64,000 nt of DNA. Source: Motacilla alba alba. Its lineage: Eukaryota > Chordata > Aves > Passeriformes > Motacillidae. Below, one piece after another: positions 43,689 to 54,740 of the stretch (positions are counted from its first letter, which is position 1; every line of letters begins with the position of its first letter). A model generated the notes under the pieces. It saw only the letters and a program-made list of their open reading frames with translations. It was not told the DNA's origin and did no database searches. The stretch spans positions 90,360,429 through 90,424,428 of the forward strand of contig NC_052017.1 of NCBI RefSeq assembly GCF_015832195.1. Reading direction: 5' to 3'. A program made the translations under genes and the position numbers.

Positions 43689-44689
43689 AGTATCTTGACT
43701 GTTGATATTTCAGTTCTGGTATTTGGTCAGGGACATAATTGAAACAACCAATGGTTTGGATTCTGGTTGACAAAAGCTGGATATTTCGTCTGATATTTCT
43801 TTCTGTGTGCTGGTTACTTCCCTGCAGAAAGGAAATTTTTGGTCTAACTGCTCTGATTGGTTCTCCCACATTTTGTGGGGCTGTTGCAAATAAAAATAGA
43901 ACAGTACACCTGCATCCTAGATCTGTAGAGCTAGTGATAGAAAGTTCCATTTACTATGGAATTTTCTGTTTGCAATAATACCATTGAGCCAGCATGTAAC
44001 TTTGTGCAGCAGAGGAAAGCAAAATGAGGATTTCTTGCTTCCAAAATAGAGATGCTCTTCAGCTTTGCTATACAGGTTGAAGGCACACATCTTTAATGCT
44101 TTCATTGGGATCTAATCTTACAATAATGCTGTGAGCAGTTTAAACCAAAGTATTTTTAGTTTTTTCATATTTTTCATTTGCATACATTAATATAGAAGAA
44201 AGAACAGCCAGTTAAAGCACTCTAGAGACACAATCAGGATGGAAATGTGTGTTTGATGACAAACCATCAAACAACATTATAAGAGCCAGCATTACAAAGG
44301 AATTGGGCCGGAATAAGATGGAAAAGATCACTGTGGGGGCAATTTGGATATTTTCCCCTCTTTTCCGGTGTTTGGAGTTTTTAAAGTAAATTAATACAAT
44401 TTTAATTAATATTAAATGAGATCCATATTAGAAATCACCAAAGTAATTAGGGAAGCAGTTACAATTATGAACTTCGACAAGTCATTTTGCAAGTCACTAT
44501 GAAAATGATTTCATAAATTGAATGCCAAACAAGATTTCAGGTTTAAGGGAAAATGACAGAATAGGTGAAGCTGCTTATAAATAAATGCCAGGTGATGGTT
44601 AGATCTTGATAGAAGAGCACTCAGATTTAAGAAAATATCATCTTAATACACAATAGGAGTCAAAAGGCAAACCAAGTGTGAGGAATTAT

Positions 44690-45135
44690 GAGAAAAGAAA
44701 TAGGGGACAAAATATAACTCAATACTATGGCAGTGTTTAAATCCAGAGTGGAGTTATACCTATACTGTGTACAGTCCCAGCACAATTCCTGACCTCCAGG
44801 AGATGGAAAATGTCCAGAGCTTTGTAGAGGCTTGAGAAGTATGGATGGAATAGCCCCCATCCAAGGAATAGGCTGGAACAGAAGTGGATGAGGACAGGGA
44901 AGAGTAAAATCTTCAGTGGCTTAGAAAATGTGATTAGAAGTGATCACACATAGTCTATTCCTATACAAGAGCTAAGGAGTGTGAAGTGGAACTGGCAGGT
45001 TCAAAGAAGAGACAACACATAATGCAGGTGGTGAACTTCTCTGCAAAATGTTGTCCATCCTAAAAGCTTACATGGGATTGACATAGCAGCTGGGCACACT
45101 GATGAAAGAAAAAGCTATCAGGTGTTAAATAAGCA
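44690..45135 (+). mobile_element. Ancient CR1 LINE, 3' region (CR1-X/Y-like), + strand
   Basis: Blocks in the correct order match the older CR1 subfamilies: ACTGTGTACAGTCCCAGCAC (cf. 'actgtgtccagttctgggc'); GGAGATGGAAAATGTCCAGA; GAAGTGGAACTGGCAGGTTC followed by AAAGAAGAGACAACAC; a 'gtggtgaacttctctgcaaa' block; and CCTAAAAGCTTACATGGGAT followed by 'gaaagaaaaagctatcagg'. This is the widely shared CR1 3' ORF and tail section. Many substitutions indicate an old insertion. The ends are approximate. Confidence 0.75.
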
Positions 45136-45649
45136 GACATGACCTCACTCTGAAGAAATCATTGTGTGACAGATGATAGAATTCTAGAGAGTTTTTTCTA
45201 TATACTTGGTCTTTTTCAGATTCTTCCCCAGGGGAGGCATGGTTTGGTAGGACTTGAGACATGTAGATTTTTATGACTACATCTGTTATATACATCAGCT
45301 ATGGAGAGAAGGGATACACCTGTATATTTAAGTTCCCTTTGCATTTAATTTTATTTCTGTTGTTTATAATTGTTCTCATAGAATAAAGAGACCAATTCTG
45401 ACAAACTGCAGACAGCATTTCTGAACATTGATGGGAGAATGTTTAGAATGTAATTCTCAACAGCAGGTGTCCTGCATTCTTTTCCAAGTATGTCGCACAT
45501 TTTTAGAGCGTTTGATAGTTGTGCTGTGACAGGAAAACATATTCTTCTAATATGTCATGAAGGGGAAGAAATCTTCTGTGTTTACCCAATTTTTATTTAA
45601 TTTGTACAAACTGACTCCTGAAAAAGAAACTGAAGAAATTAAATATAAA

Positions 45650-45930
45650 TATATATTATAGAATCTTTGAGACTGGAGGAGAACTCTGGATATTTTCTGC
45701 TTAAAGCAGAGTGACTTACAGTGCATGGTTCAAGACCATGTCTAATCATATTTTGAATGTATTCAAGTGTGGACTTTCCACAACCTCTCTGGGCAACATG
45801 TTACAGTGTTCAACCACCCTCATCATCAAAAAAGCACTTTTTTCCTATGTTTAAATGGTACTTCCTGCATTTCAATTTGTGCCTTTTGTTTTTTCATTGA
45901 ATACCACTGACAAAAGTCTGGCTTCATCTA
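45650..45930 (-). mobile_element. CR1 LINE 3' fragment (reverse orientation)
   Basis: The + strand starts TATAGAATCTTTGAGACTGG and then shows the reverse-complement CR1 order: 'ctgcttaaagcagagtgac', 'caagaccatgtctaatc', 'cacaacctctctgggcaac', 'atgttacagtgttcaaccac', 'ttcctatgtttaaatggtac' and, near the end, 'accactgacaaaagtctggc'. These are hallmark segments of the avian CR1 3' UTR and ORF2 end. It lies only about 500 bp after the ancient + strand CR1 and in opposite orientation, so it is a separate insertion. Confidence 0.9.
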
Positions 45931-48900
45931 GAAATATATAGCTAAAAATTGATCACAAGTAAAGAGACACTGTGTGTGGGAGTGAGACTGTGTTTCTAAG
46001 GCACTAGATTAGTTGAAGATCTAGAATTGTCTTCTTTTGGGGGGGAATGATATAACTTGAATTTCAGAGTTTAATAATGCTATGAAAGAGGTTATGTGAT
46101 GTGAAGACTGGCCCCATGTTTCTGTGTTTTGGAATTGGTCCCTAGATTTTTACAAAGACCTTGTGAGAACTGCTTTCATCCCTGCTATTTTCCAGTTAAA
46201 GGTTGGCTAGCTTCATCTGGATTTTGAGATATATTTTCAGCTGCAAATGGCTAACACAAGAGAGAGAATACCACAGCTATCACTGCATCTCCTTTAAAAT
46301 GGTTCATTTGCCTCAGGCTTTAGGATTTAGCTGTAATGAAGATGAAAGATTGATGGCTGACTGCTGACCTACTTTGAGGAAATGAAAGAGCAGGTGGCAT
46401 GCTGCTGACTAGGAAAGCAAAAGACTCTACTAAATGCAGAGAAATAAAGCATGGCTGAATAAAGTCTCTTTTACATCACAGCTTCTTTTCAGTAGCCCAG
46501 TACAGAATAATACACATCTGGAAACCTCAAAACCTCTTTTATATCTCTGCATGTGTAAATATATTTAACCTATTTGAAATAGTTATTTTCATTTTACATA
46601 AGAAGGCTCTATCACTTACTGCTAGGGCTTTGAATCTATCCAAATGTCACAGCATATTGTAGAAACTAATAGGAAAAGCTAGACAAGGCAAATTACAAAA
46701 AAATGTAAGGCTTAAAGTGTGACAGATGTTTCTTTCAGTGGTTGCAACAAACTGTTCTCCAAATTTTGTTTAACCTTTGGCAAAAGAGAGGCATGTTCAT
46801 CTAAACTCAGAATTAAGATGCTCCCAACTGTGTGGGGAAAGTGTTTAACCATTGTTGTGAACCAGCCCTTCAGAGAAGAGCTGCCTCCTTTCAACTGGGA
46901 GCAGCGTACTCTACTTTGTGTCAGGAATTTCAGGCATGAAGCATGAGAAGAGATTAAAGGAAAAAACATTTTCAGTTTCTTGGTAGCAGCCTTTTGTTTC
47001 AAGCAAGCTAGTAATACATTGGTGAATGCTGATGTTGATGTTGACCACCAAATATGTCTGCAACTTCTCATAACTGGTACATTAACAGAGAATGGCATGA
47101 TTTTTTAAGCTAATTGTTTTCATTAAAAAGCAGCTGTCTTCCATGTTTTGGAGCAGGTACAGAAGAAAAGAGCTGTGTTGTCTACCAAATCAGAAAAGGA
47201 TTGAGCTGCAAGTCAGGGACTGAGTTGTAAGCAATCATACTCCCTTACAGCTTGCATTTCTGCACTTGCAACAGCCCTCGTTGATAACTGCAGTGTCATG
47301 CTGACATCCTGAAATCAGAGGAAGTTTCACAAGCTAAGCGGATCCCTCTGTATTCAGCTTCAGATGGCAACACGACCCTGGGATGTCATTTAAGACATCC
47401 AATTCTCATTCCTTTCGAGAAGAGTCAAAGGGGTGTGCCATCTGGAGAATAGTAAAAGGTGTGTAGCTCTGACTTTCCCTTCAGTAAATTATTAAGACTG
47501 TCCAACTATGTGACAAAAGGCATCTTTTTGTATCTTTGCACTCTTTTCCTTTAACAGAGAGAGTTTCTAGTTTATTCTTTGCATGCAAGACATGGGAGAT
47601 ACCAAGCTATTAGGCTGTCAATTCTGTAACTATTCCCAAGAGCTTTCTTTTCTTAAATTCTGGGAATAAAAATCTCATTTTATCATCTGACATTCAGCCC
47701 ATATTCTAAAACAACTTAGTAACTCGTGGTTATTTTTGTACTGTCTTCCTTCGTTCTGCACCTTTGAAAGAGGAGACAGCTAGAGGAAGTGGGCATTTAC
47801 TATTGTGGTGTTATTCAAAGCTTGAGAGTGATTTAGAGGATAAAGGGGGGAAAGCATGTATGTGTGTATCAGGGAATGTGTGAGTTTATGTGCTGAATCC
47901 TTTTTTTTTTTTTCTCCCTTCCCACCCTGTAAAACATTCTAGTTAGGAGAAGACGTACCTTGGTGTTTTCTTTTTATTTTTGGTGGGTACAGGACAGTTG
48001 CAGGAACTTTTTCCTTTTTGTACAAATAGTAATAAGGGTTCTGTATGTGCATCCTGTAAAGGACAAAATCTAATTTTATAAATCTTTTTCCTCAAATGAA
48101 GTCTGATTTCCAAGTTGTTATATTAATACTATATGGGTGTGGTTTTCTCAGGGTGTAGGAATTGTGCCATCAAGACTTCCTTTTGCCTGGTTTTGATCTC
48201 TCTTACCAGGTGTCTGATAGCTGTTCTGGTAGCTTGCACTCCTAGAACCCACCTGATAGACTCTCCATCATTTGTTTGCACCATATACAGCTCACTGAGC
48301 ACAGACCCTTATTGAAACTTTGCATAAAAGCTCTAGAAAGGACAAAAAAATTAGTTACTTTTATAATGTTAAATTTAACATTTACAACAAATTGAAAGCT
48401 AATATTAGCATTTTAAAAATAATTTGATGTTAGGATGATTCAGCGTCTTTTAATCTTTCATGAATAATGATTGCCTATAAACAGTAGTGATATGGGAAAA
48501 GGAGATGTCCTTTTTCTATTCTTGCTTGGTAAAAACCATGAGAAACAGGAGTGAAGGTGAGGGTGAGGGTGACCTAAAGAAGAAAAGTAAGAGAAGAAGA
48601 AGATTATTCTTTTGAATCGGTGTCCCACAAGCTAGCAGAGAAAGAAACCAAGGCAAAAAATACATGTCTGCCAGTGAAAACGCATGTGCCTGGGCATAGC
48701 TAAGAAACATCTATAAAGACAATACCAAGATAATTATTTTATTGTCATAAACACAGACTACAAAGTGGTAGCTGAATAGATTCTTTTTAAAAGGCTAGTG
48801 AAGTATAGCCATTAAAATGGCAGGGCTTGGAGTGTTTTAGAAGTTAGGACTATTTTAGTGAAGTTTGTAAACATAAATTAAAAGACCACTGTAGCCTTAA

Positions 48901-48956
48901 AAGATCTATTCAGAATGTTCTATGGTGAAGTGATGTCAATATTCTTCTGTGTTGGA

Positions 48957-49074
48957 AATCACAGAATCATAGAATGGAAGAGAGGGAGGTTGGAGGGGAC
49001 TTTAAACATCATCTAGTTCCAAAATCCTGCCATGGGAAGGGACATCTTTCACAAGACAGGTTTCTCAGAGCCCA
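48957..49074 (-). mobile_element. CR1 LINE 3' fragment, short (reverse orientation)
   Basis: On the + strand AATCACAGAATCATAGAATG is the CR1 terminus. It is followed by GAGGTTGGAGGGGACTTTAA, CATCATCTAGTTCCAAAATC, a 'ctgccatgggaagggacat' block and 'caggtttctcagagcccat'. Only about 115 bp remain. The relatively clean terminal repeats suggest a younger copy than the one at 45.7 kb. Confidence 0.92.
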
Positions 49075-51015
49075 TATTTCCCCTAGGTGTCACAGATACA
49101 ATTTTCCTTTTGCATAATATTAGAAGGAAATTTACTGCCATTGCTACTGAAAGATTTAAGTGATTCACATACAAAGCTGAGAGAATTAAAGGTGAATCCT
49201 AAGATGGACATGCATTGTGTGTCCATCCAATTCCTAAATTGATTTTGACCTAACTTACAGCCATTTTGTTCACATCAGAACTCTGGCTGGTGCACAGTTA
49301 TTAATGTAAAACCTTTTTCTAATTCTGCAATTTTTCCACCATTTTAACTGATGTATTTTAACTTCTATAAATTAGGCCAGTGATGTTTATTATGCAGACA
49401 AGTTACAACTTTCCAAGCTATCAGGTTACCTGTCACAAATACATTCACTCTAGGTGGTACAGATTGAAGGATTGTAATCTTGTCTATTAGGTATTTGAAT
49501 ACCTAGATTTGGGTCTATCAGTGTACAGAGATAAAAAGTATAACTTGTGAAAATTTGGTTTTCTTTGGGATTTAGTTTTTACTTGATGTTGTCAATGGAA
49601 TTATTCATCATAAACAATTTGTGGGATTTACGATGGGAGTGGCCTGTAAAAAATCTTTCGGTAGTAATTTGATTAATTTGCTCACATTTTCAATCTCAAC
49701 ACTCCTTTTTCTTTTCCTCCATGTTTTCCTAACTCTTTCAATGAACAGAACTGTAGCATTTTCACTTTGATGTATGTCCCTTTTGATTAGGAGATCATCA
49801 ATTATTTAGATTGTTCCAAACCTTGCAGTCTAATACTTTGAACATAAGACAGTAAGTAGAGCATTTTCAAGATCAGTGTTTAAAAATAGGTCATGTTTTT
49901 CAAGAGATCAGCCAATTCAGTGCTTGAAAATCTGGAAAATCTCCTGATTAACATTCAGTATTTGTTAACCTCATATGGACTTGTTTTTAAAACATTAGCT
50001 GTATTATTTTCTCCATTTAGAAAAGTCACCTAGCTTATATCCAACATTTAATGCCAGTTGTATCATTAATAGTATCTGTTAAAAAACAAGAATAATGATA
50101 TTCAAGGGGTTTTGCTGAAGGAAAAGAAGGTATTTTCTCAACCTTATAAAGGTATCAATGGTTTTTTGCTATGATAATTATTTGGTGCATGTGCTTCATT
50201 ATTATCATTAATAGTAATAATAATATTTTGCAGTTCTGAAGCACTTTTCATCTGCCGACCTCACTTCTTTTTGCAAACAGCTAATTAGACTTCAAAACAC
50301 AGTAAGTGGTGCTATACCCACTTTTCTGCAGGGCAGTACTGGAGGGCAAACCATGCTGCCTCTCAGTAGGCAGTCCAGGAAGCTTGAGGGGATGAGTAGG
50401 AACCCCCATGAATATGAATTGTGAATTAATATGCCATGAGGCAAGTTTTCCTGCTTATTCTGACTAATTAGCTCATGGCCTGATAATGAAAAGGACAGAA
50501 ATTTCAGACTGTTCCCTGCAACCGCATGCTTAAAAGTTTTCCCCTTATCTCATTACATGGCAGTGAAATCATGACAACCACAGAGCTTTTCACAGTAGTT
50601 TCATACACCAGAGAGAAGTTCAAAATTTGATGATTAAATGGTATTTTCCATCCTAACCTGTATAAGTGGTGATAGTTCTACTTATTCCAGCTTTGCTTCT
50701 TTCATTTGGTTGTTTTTTGGATGAGTTCTGGCCAAGTGCTTTCAACAATGTAGCTACTGATACTTGTCTAGTTTTGGTGGCTCTCCAAGCACAGGCTGTC
50801 ACACTCAAATATATTAGAAATGTTCATTGCACATAAATACTGAGAGAGAACTAGTTACATCATCAAACCACAGACTCGGTTAAACGTCCTCCTTTTAAAT
50901 AAGGAGGGTAGGAGCAGTGGATACTATCTGTTTACCTCAGCTTTAGTAGGGGCATTAGACACTGTCTACCATATCCTCACAGAGAAATTGTAGCTGACGA
51001 TGAGCAGAGAGCAGA

Positions 51016-51465
51016 TTGAAATCTGAATGGCTGAGACCAGAAGGTGGCGATCAGCAGCACAAAGTCCAGCTGGAGGCCAGTAGGCAGTGGTGTACCCTGG
51101 GCTCAGTCCTGGGTCCAGCCCTGTTCAACATCTTCCCTGATGATCTGGATGAGGGAGCACCCTCAGCAAGGTTGCTGGTGGCGTGTAACTGGGAGGGATG
51201 GCTGCTGCATGAGGGGATTGTGCTGCCATCCAGAGGTTCCTTGAAAGTCTGGAAAAATGGACTGACAGGAAGCTCAGGCAACTCAACAAAGAGAAATGCC
51301 GAGTCCTTCACCCAGGGAGAAAAAAGCCTGAGTACCCTGGGGGCTGACCAGGTGGAAGTAGCTCAGCAGAAAAGGACCAGGGCTTCTGGTAGACACCACA
51401 TCAAACGAGAACCACAAATGTGCCCTTGCCATAAAGGTGGCCAATGGAACCCTGGGCTGCATTAG
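51016..51465 (+). pseudogene. Remnant CR1 reverse transcriptase frame (dead)
   Basis: This 149-codon open frame lies within the CR1 copy at 50.9-52.1 kb. Recognisable pieces are LGSVLGPALFNIFPDDLDEG (near residues 28-47) and, further on, ADQVEVAQQKRTR, which corresponds to the CR1 'ADQLE' section. Between them the frame is shifted relative to CR1 and the RT catalytic aspartates are lost. The full CR1 ORF2 is several times longer. It is a fossil piece of a retroposon, not a host gene. Confidence 0.88.
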
Positions 51466-51672
51466 ACAAAGCACTGACAGCAAGTGAGAGGAGGATCCTT
51501 CTCCTCCTCTTGCCACTGGTGAGGCCACACCTGGACTGCTGTGTCCAGTTCTTGGCTCCCCAATACAGGAAAGACAAGGATACTTAGGAGAGTCCAATGA
51601 AGGGATACAAGATTAAGAGACTGGAGCATTTGTCCTGTGTGGAAAGGCTGAGAGAGCTGGGACTGTGTGTAA

Positions 51673-51735
51673 GTATATATGATATACATATATATGTATA
51701 TATAACACATGATATACACACAGCTATGTAAATAA
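51673..51735 (+). repeat. TA-rich microsatellite inside CR1
   Basis: Alternating TATATG/TATATA units, ending in CACACA, interrupt the CR1 copy just after GAGAGAGCTGGGACTGTGTG and before ACCTGAAGGGGAGGGGAC. Relative to the CR1 order I remember, a short CR1 stretch is replaced or expanded here. Confidence 0.85.
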
Positions 51736-52706
51736 ATACCTGAAGGGGAGGGGACAAAGAGGATGGAGCCAAGCACTTTTTAAAGGCACTCAGTGACAGG
51801 ACCAGCGGCAGTAGGAACAACCTGAAACAGAGGAGGTTTTTTCTCAACATTCAGGAAACACATTTGCTCTCTGAGGCTGACAGAGCACTGGCACAGGCTG
51901 CCCAGAAACACGGAGGAGGTATTCTCACCCTTGGAGATATTCAAAAGCTGCCTGGTTATTGTCCTGGAAAACCTGCTCTAGGTAGCTCTGCTTGAGCAAA
52001 TGGGTTGAACAAGATGACTTCTGGAGATCCCTTGCTGCTATAGCCAGTCTGTGATCCTTTGATTCTGTAAAATAAAAAAAAGGTGGATTTCCTAATGGCC
52101 CTACCTCAGGGCTACTTGGGATTTCCTCTCTGCTACTAATTTTACCTTGGTTTCCATGGAGCCAAAGGCAGAGGAGCAGAAGAAATCAAGTAATGAAGCC
52201 TACAAATAGTTTCTTAAGGGAATGAAGAACTGAATAAGGTAAATTGATATGAAATAAAACAGAAACTATTGCTCACTTCATTGAATGCCTGAAAAAAATA
52301 ACAGAAGTATGTCTCTGAATGCAGTACTCTCCAGATTGGTATTTAGCATAATTTTTAATATCTTTAATTTTTCCCCATTATTTTATATTTATTACTAGTA
52401 TAATTTTTAAACAATAACACCATTTAATGCTTTCTGAAATATATTATGGACACAGAGGATATCAAGACCAGTAACATCATTTAAGTCTTGTTTTAAGAGC
52501 AAACTGTGGCATAGATGTGAACTTCAGTGTAATTTTTTACTTAGATTTTAAAAAGAAAGTATTCACTGTTCACAAATATTTGTCCTAGAGACCCAGTGAA
52601 AAATCACTGTGATGTGAAATGAAATACATTATTAACATAGCACAAATAGTGAAGTTTATTGTACTTAATATTAAGTATTTAAAAACAGTAGGGTAAAAAT
52701 ACTGGT

Positions 52707-52748
52707 AGAATTTCCTCTGTTCTTAACAGAATTTCCTCTGTTCTTAAC
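52707..52748 (+). repeat. Exact 21-bp tandem duplication
   Basis: A 21-bp unit starting AGAATTTCCTCTGTTCTTAA occurs at 52707-52727 and again exactly at 52728-52748. The two copies abut directly. With no difference between copies, this is a recent small duplication or a polymorphic indel. Confidence 0.95.
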
Positions 52749-53010
52749 AACCAGAGTACAGAATGTCATTTTTTCATCTGTGTCTCATGAAAGAGCTCAT
52801 CATAATACATATCATAGATTTTTTGTCTCTGCCTTTTTTTCTTACCAGTTATACTGCTGATTCAGACCCTGACTCTGCAAGCTATTGTGCACAGCTACCA
52901 GCATGTGCTCACTGCCTGAGCTGTGGCTTTTCTGAACACATGCAGCATTCATTTTACAACCAGATTCTGCACTAAGATATTGGAGACTATTGAGGGAGTG
53001 GTGGTGGGGA

Positions 53011-53094
53011 TTTTATTTTCTTTTTTCCCTCTTTATCTTTTTTTGTTGTTGTTTTTGTTTTTGTTTGGTTTTGTTTTTTGGTTTTTGTTTATTG
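53011..53094 (+). repeat. T-rich low-complexity tract with TTTTTG units
   Basis: About 80 bp of T-runs are broken by G or C. Frames across it yield hydrophobic Phe/Leu runs on + and Lys/Gln runs on -, both artefacts. It resembles the tract at 42.8-43.0 kb. Confidence 0.9.
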
Positions 53095-54410
53095 TATTGC
53101 TTGTCATCAAAGAAAATAAATATTCCGTGGAGAGGGTCCAGGTGAAAGAGTGTTACTTTAGTGCTCCAAGGATGAAACACTGCTGCAGAGGGCAAAAACA
53201 TTGTTGGCATGTTGTCAAGTCAGTAACTACTGGGAAAATCCCAATGAGAGGCTGTTTATCAGAGATTGTAATGTATTATAAGGAAAGCATTAGGAAACTG
53301 GCAAGCAGACCAACTAATTTATTAAAAATATGTTAAGAACTCAAATACCACTAAGAACCACAGTAATGGAAAATTACATGGATCATCAAAGACAGACTAT
53401 AGACTCAGTGAAAACCAGTATTCTACTGATTCCTTATGGATGGACTTACATGAAATTTGGGTTAAAATAATTCACTTTATAACACCAGAAAGAGTGACTT
53501 ATCTGAAGATAATGGCTCCAAGGTCCTCAAGCTACAGAATAACAGTATCCCCTCGTGTGACCTATTTTATGTGTTTTGGCTGGTACAGCAGAACAGCTGC
53601 AGTCACTCTGATCTCCTCTCTTAGTTTTGCAGAGAACTGTTGGGTTTGTAGGGATGACCATTCATCAGGCTAGCCCTGAGGTGCCCCAGGAGTAATTCTG
53701 GTGGAGTAAGGGCTACAACAGTAAGTGATATCACTTCCTGAAAGAAAAACCATAAGTAATAAAAATGATCAGAGAGTTTTGTTTAGGAAAGCTACAAATC
53801 CATCTTTTTCTTCTCTTGCTCGTTGTTTTCATGTAATATATGTCCAGCAATAGTGGAAATTGGAAAAAAGAATAAACCACTGTGTATTGTGACTTTTCAA
53901 AAATTTGAAAAGCATTTTTTGCATGTCCATGTTTTGGCAACAAAAAATATATCTATTTTTTTTTTCGTTTCATTTATCATTATGGCAATACCTGTGGGTT
54001 TCCTGGCTAGGACACTAGAATTATTAGCAGATAAACTTTTGTTAAGTTTGCTAAGTGTTTATTTTGCACTACCGAGCCATAAAATACACTGGGTATATAC
54101 TGGCATAATTTTTACCTCAAAATTCCTCTGAGTGCAGAGGTATCTGCTGAATTTCTTCCTGTAGCGTAAAGCAAGTGCAATGGCACTCAGTGCAGGAGCT
54201 CAAACTGGTCACTGCTCCTCCCAGAAATCCCTAGGCTGTGTGTTGCAGCTCATCTGAGGGCAAAATAGATGCTGTCCTGAGAAAGTGTTTTGAAATGACT
54301 TGTAGATTACTTCTTACACATGATATTAATATGCTACAGGGTTTTTTAGTTTCCACAAAGAGTGCAAGAGTGCGTTTATTTTAAGAAGTCTAGCTTGGGC
54401 TTGTACTCTT

Positions 54411-54480
54411 CCTTTTTTTTTTTTTTAAGATCAGATGTCTTCTATCTGCCCTCCCCCCCCCCCTCCTCCTCCCCCTCCTT
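54411..54480 (+). repeat. Homopyrimidine block: T-run, then C10 and (CCT)n
   Basis: A T16 run (about 54411-54426) is followed, after a short unique spacer, by CTCCCCCCCCCCCTCCTCCT and CCCCCTCCTT (54451-54480). The minus strand carries many G-runs with 1-nt A spacers, fitting a quadruplex pattern, and the pure purine/pyrimidine asymmetry also permits triplex (H-DNA). Confidence 0.88.
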
Positions 54481-54717
54481 TGTTTCCTTAACACCTCCTC
54501 AGACATGTAATCAAAGGTTTGGCTCTTCCACTGTTGCCATGGACTACACCTGCTCCTGAGTCAGACTCTCTGTGGTTGTGGACTTTGGTGAGCCAAGGTA
54601 ATGAATCTCTTTTAAACTACTCGAAGCTTGGCCTTTTGGGTTGATCATTTGATTTGACCATGAAGGAAGGTGAAATCTGAAACTTTCTTGCCTGGATTTT
54701 GTTTGCTTCTTTTAGTG

Positions 54718-54740
54718 GAAAAAAAAATAAAAAAAAAAAA
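54718..54740 (+). repeat. Poly(A)-like run
   Basis: This is an A-run interrupted by a single T, about 23 bp. No retroposed gene body was recognised upstream. Confidence 0.88.

Larger units (their letters stand above)
50908..52075 (+). mobile_element. CR1 LINE, 5'-truncated copy with remnant reverse transcriptase (+ strand)
   Basis: This is the longest repeat in the window. It starts within the reverse transcriptase region (about 50908) and continues through GGGCTCAGTCCTGGGTCCAG, CCCTGTTCAACATCTTCCCT and GATGATCTGGATGAGGGAGC. It then passes the 'gccttgccataaaggtggccaatggaaccctgggctgcatta'-type section into the 3' UTR and the terminal GATCCTTTGATTCTGT. The open frame at 51016-51465 includes GSVLGPALFNIF and DDLDEG, which are CR1 RT motifs. 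The frame then departs from the usual order, and the bases where the catalytic FADD box should be (51177-51182) would code GG rather than DD. It is therefore inactive. A TA-rich microsatellite (51673-51735) replaces part of the 3' region. Confidence 0.93.

Noticed and set aside
51283..51597. 104-codon minus-strand frames across 51.0-51.9 kb
   Set aside because: These are antisense shadows of the CR1 copy at 50.9-52.1 kb.
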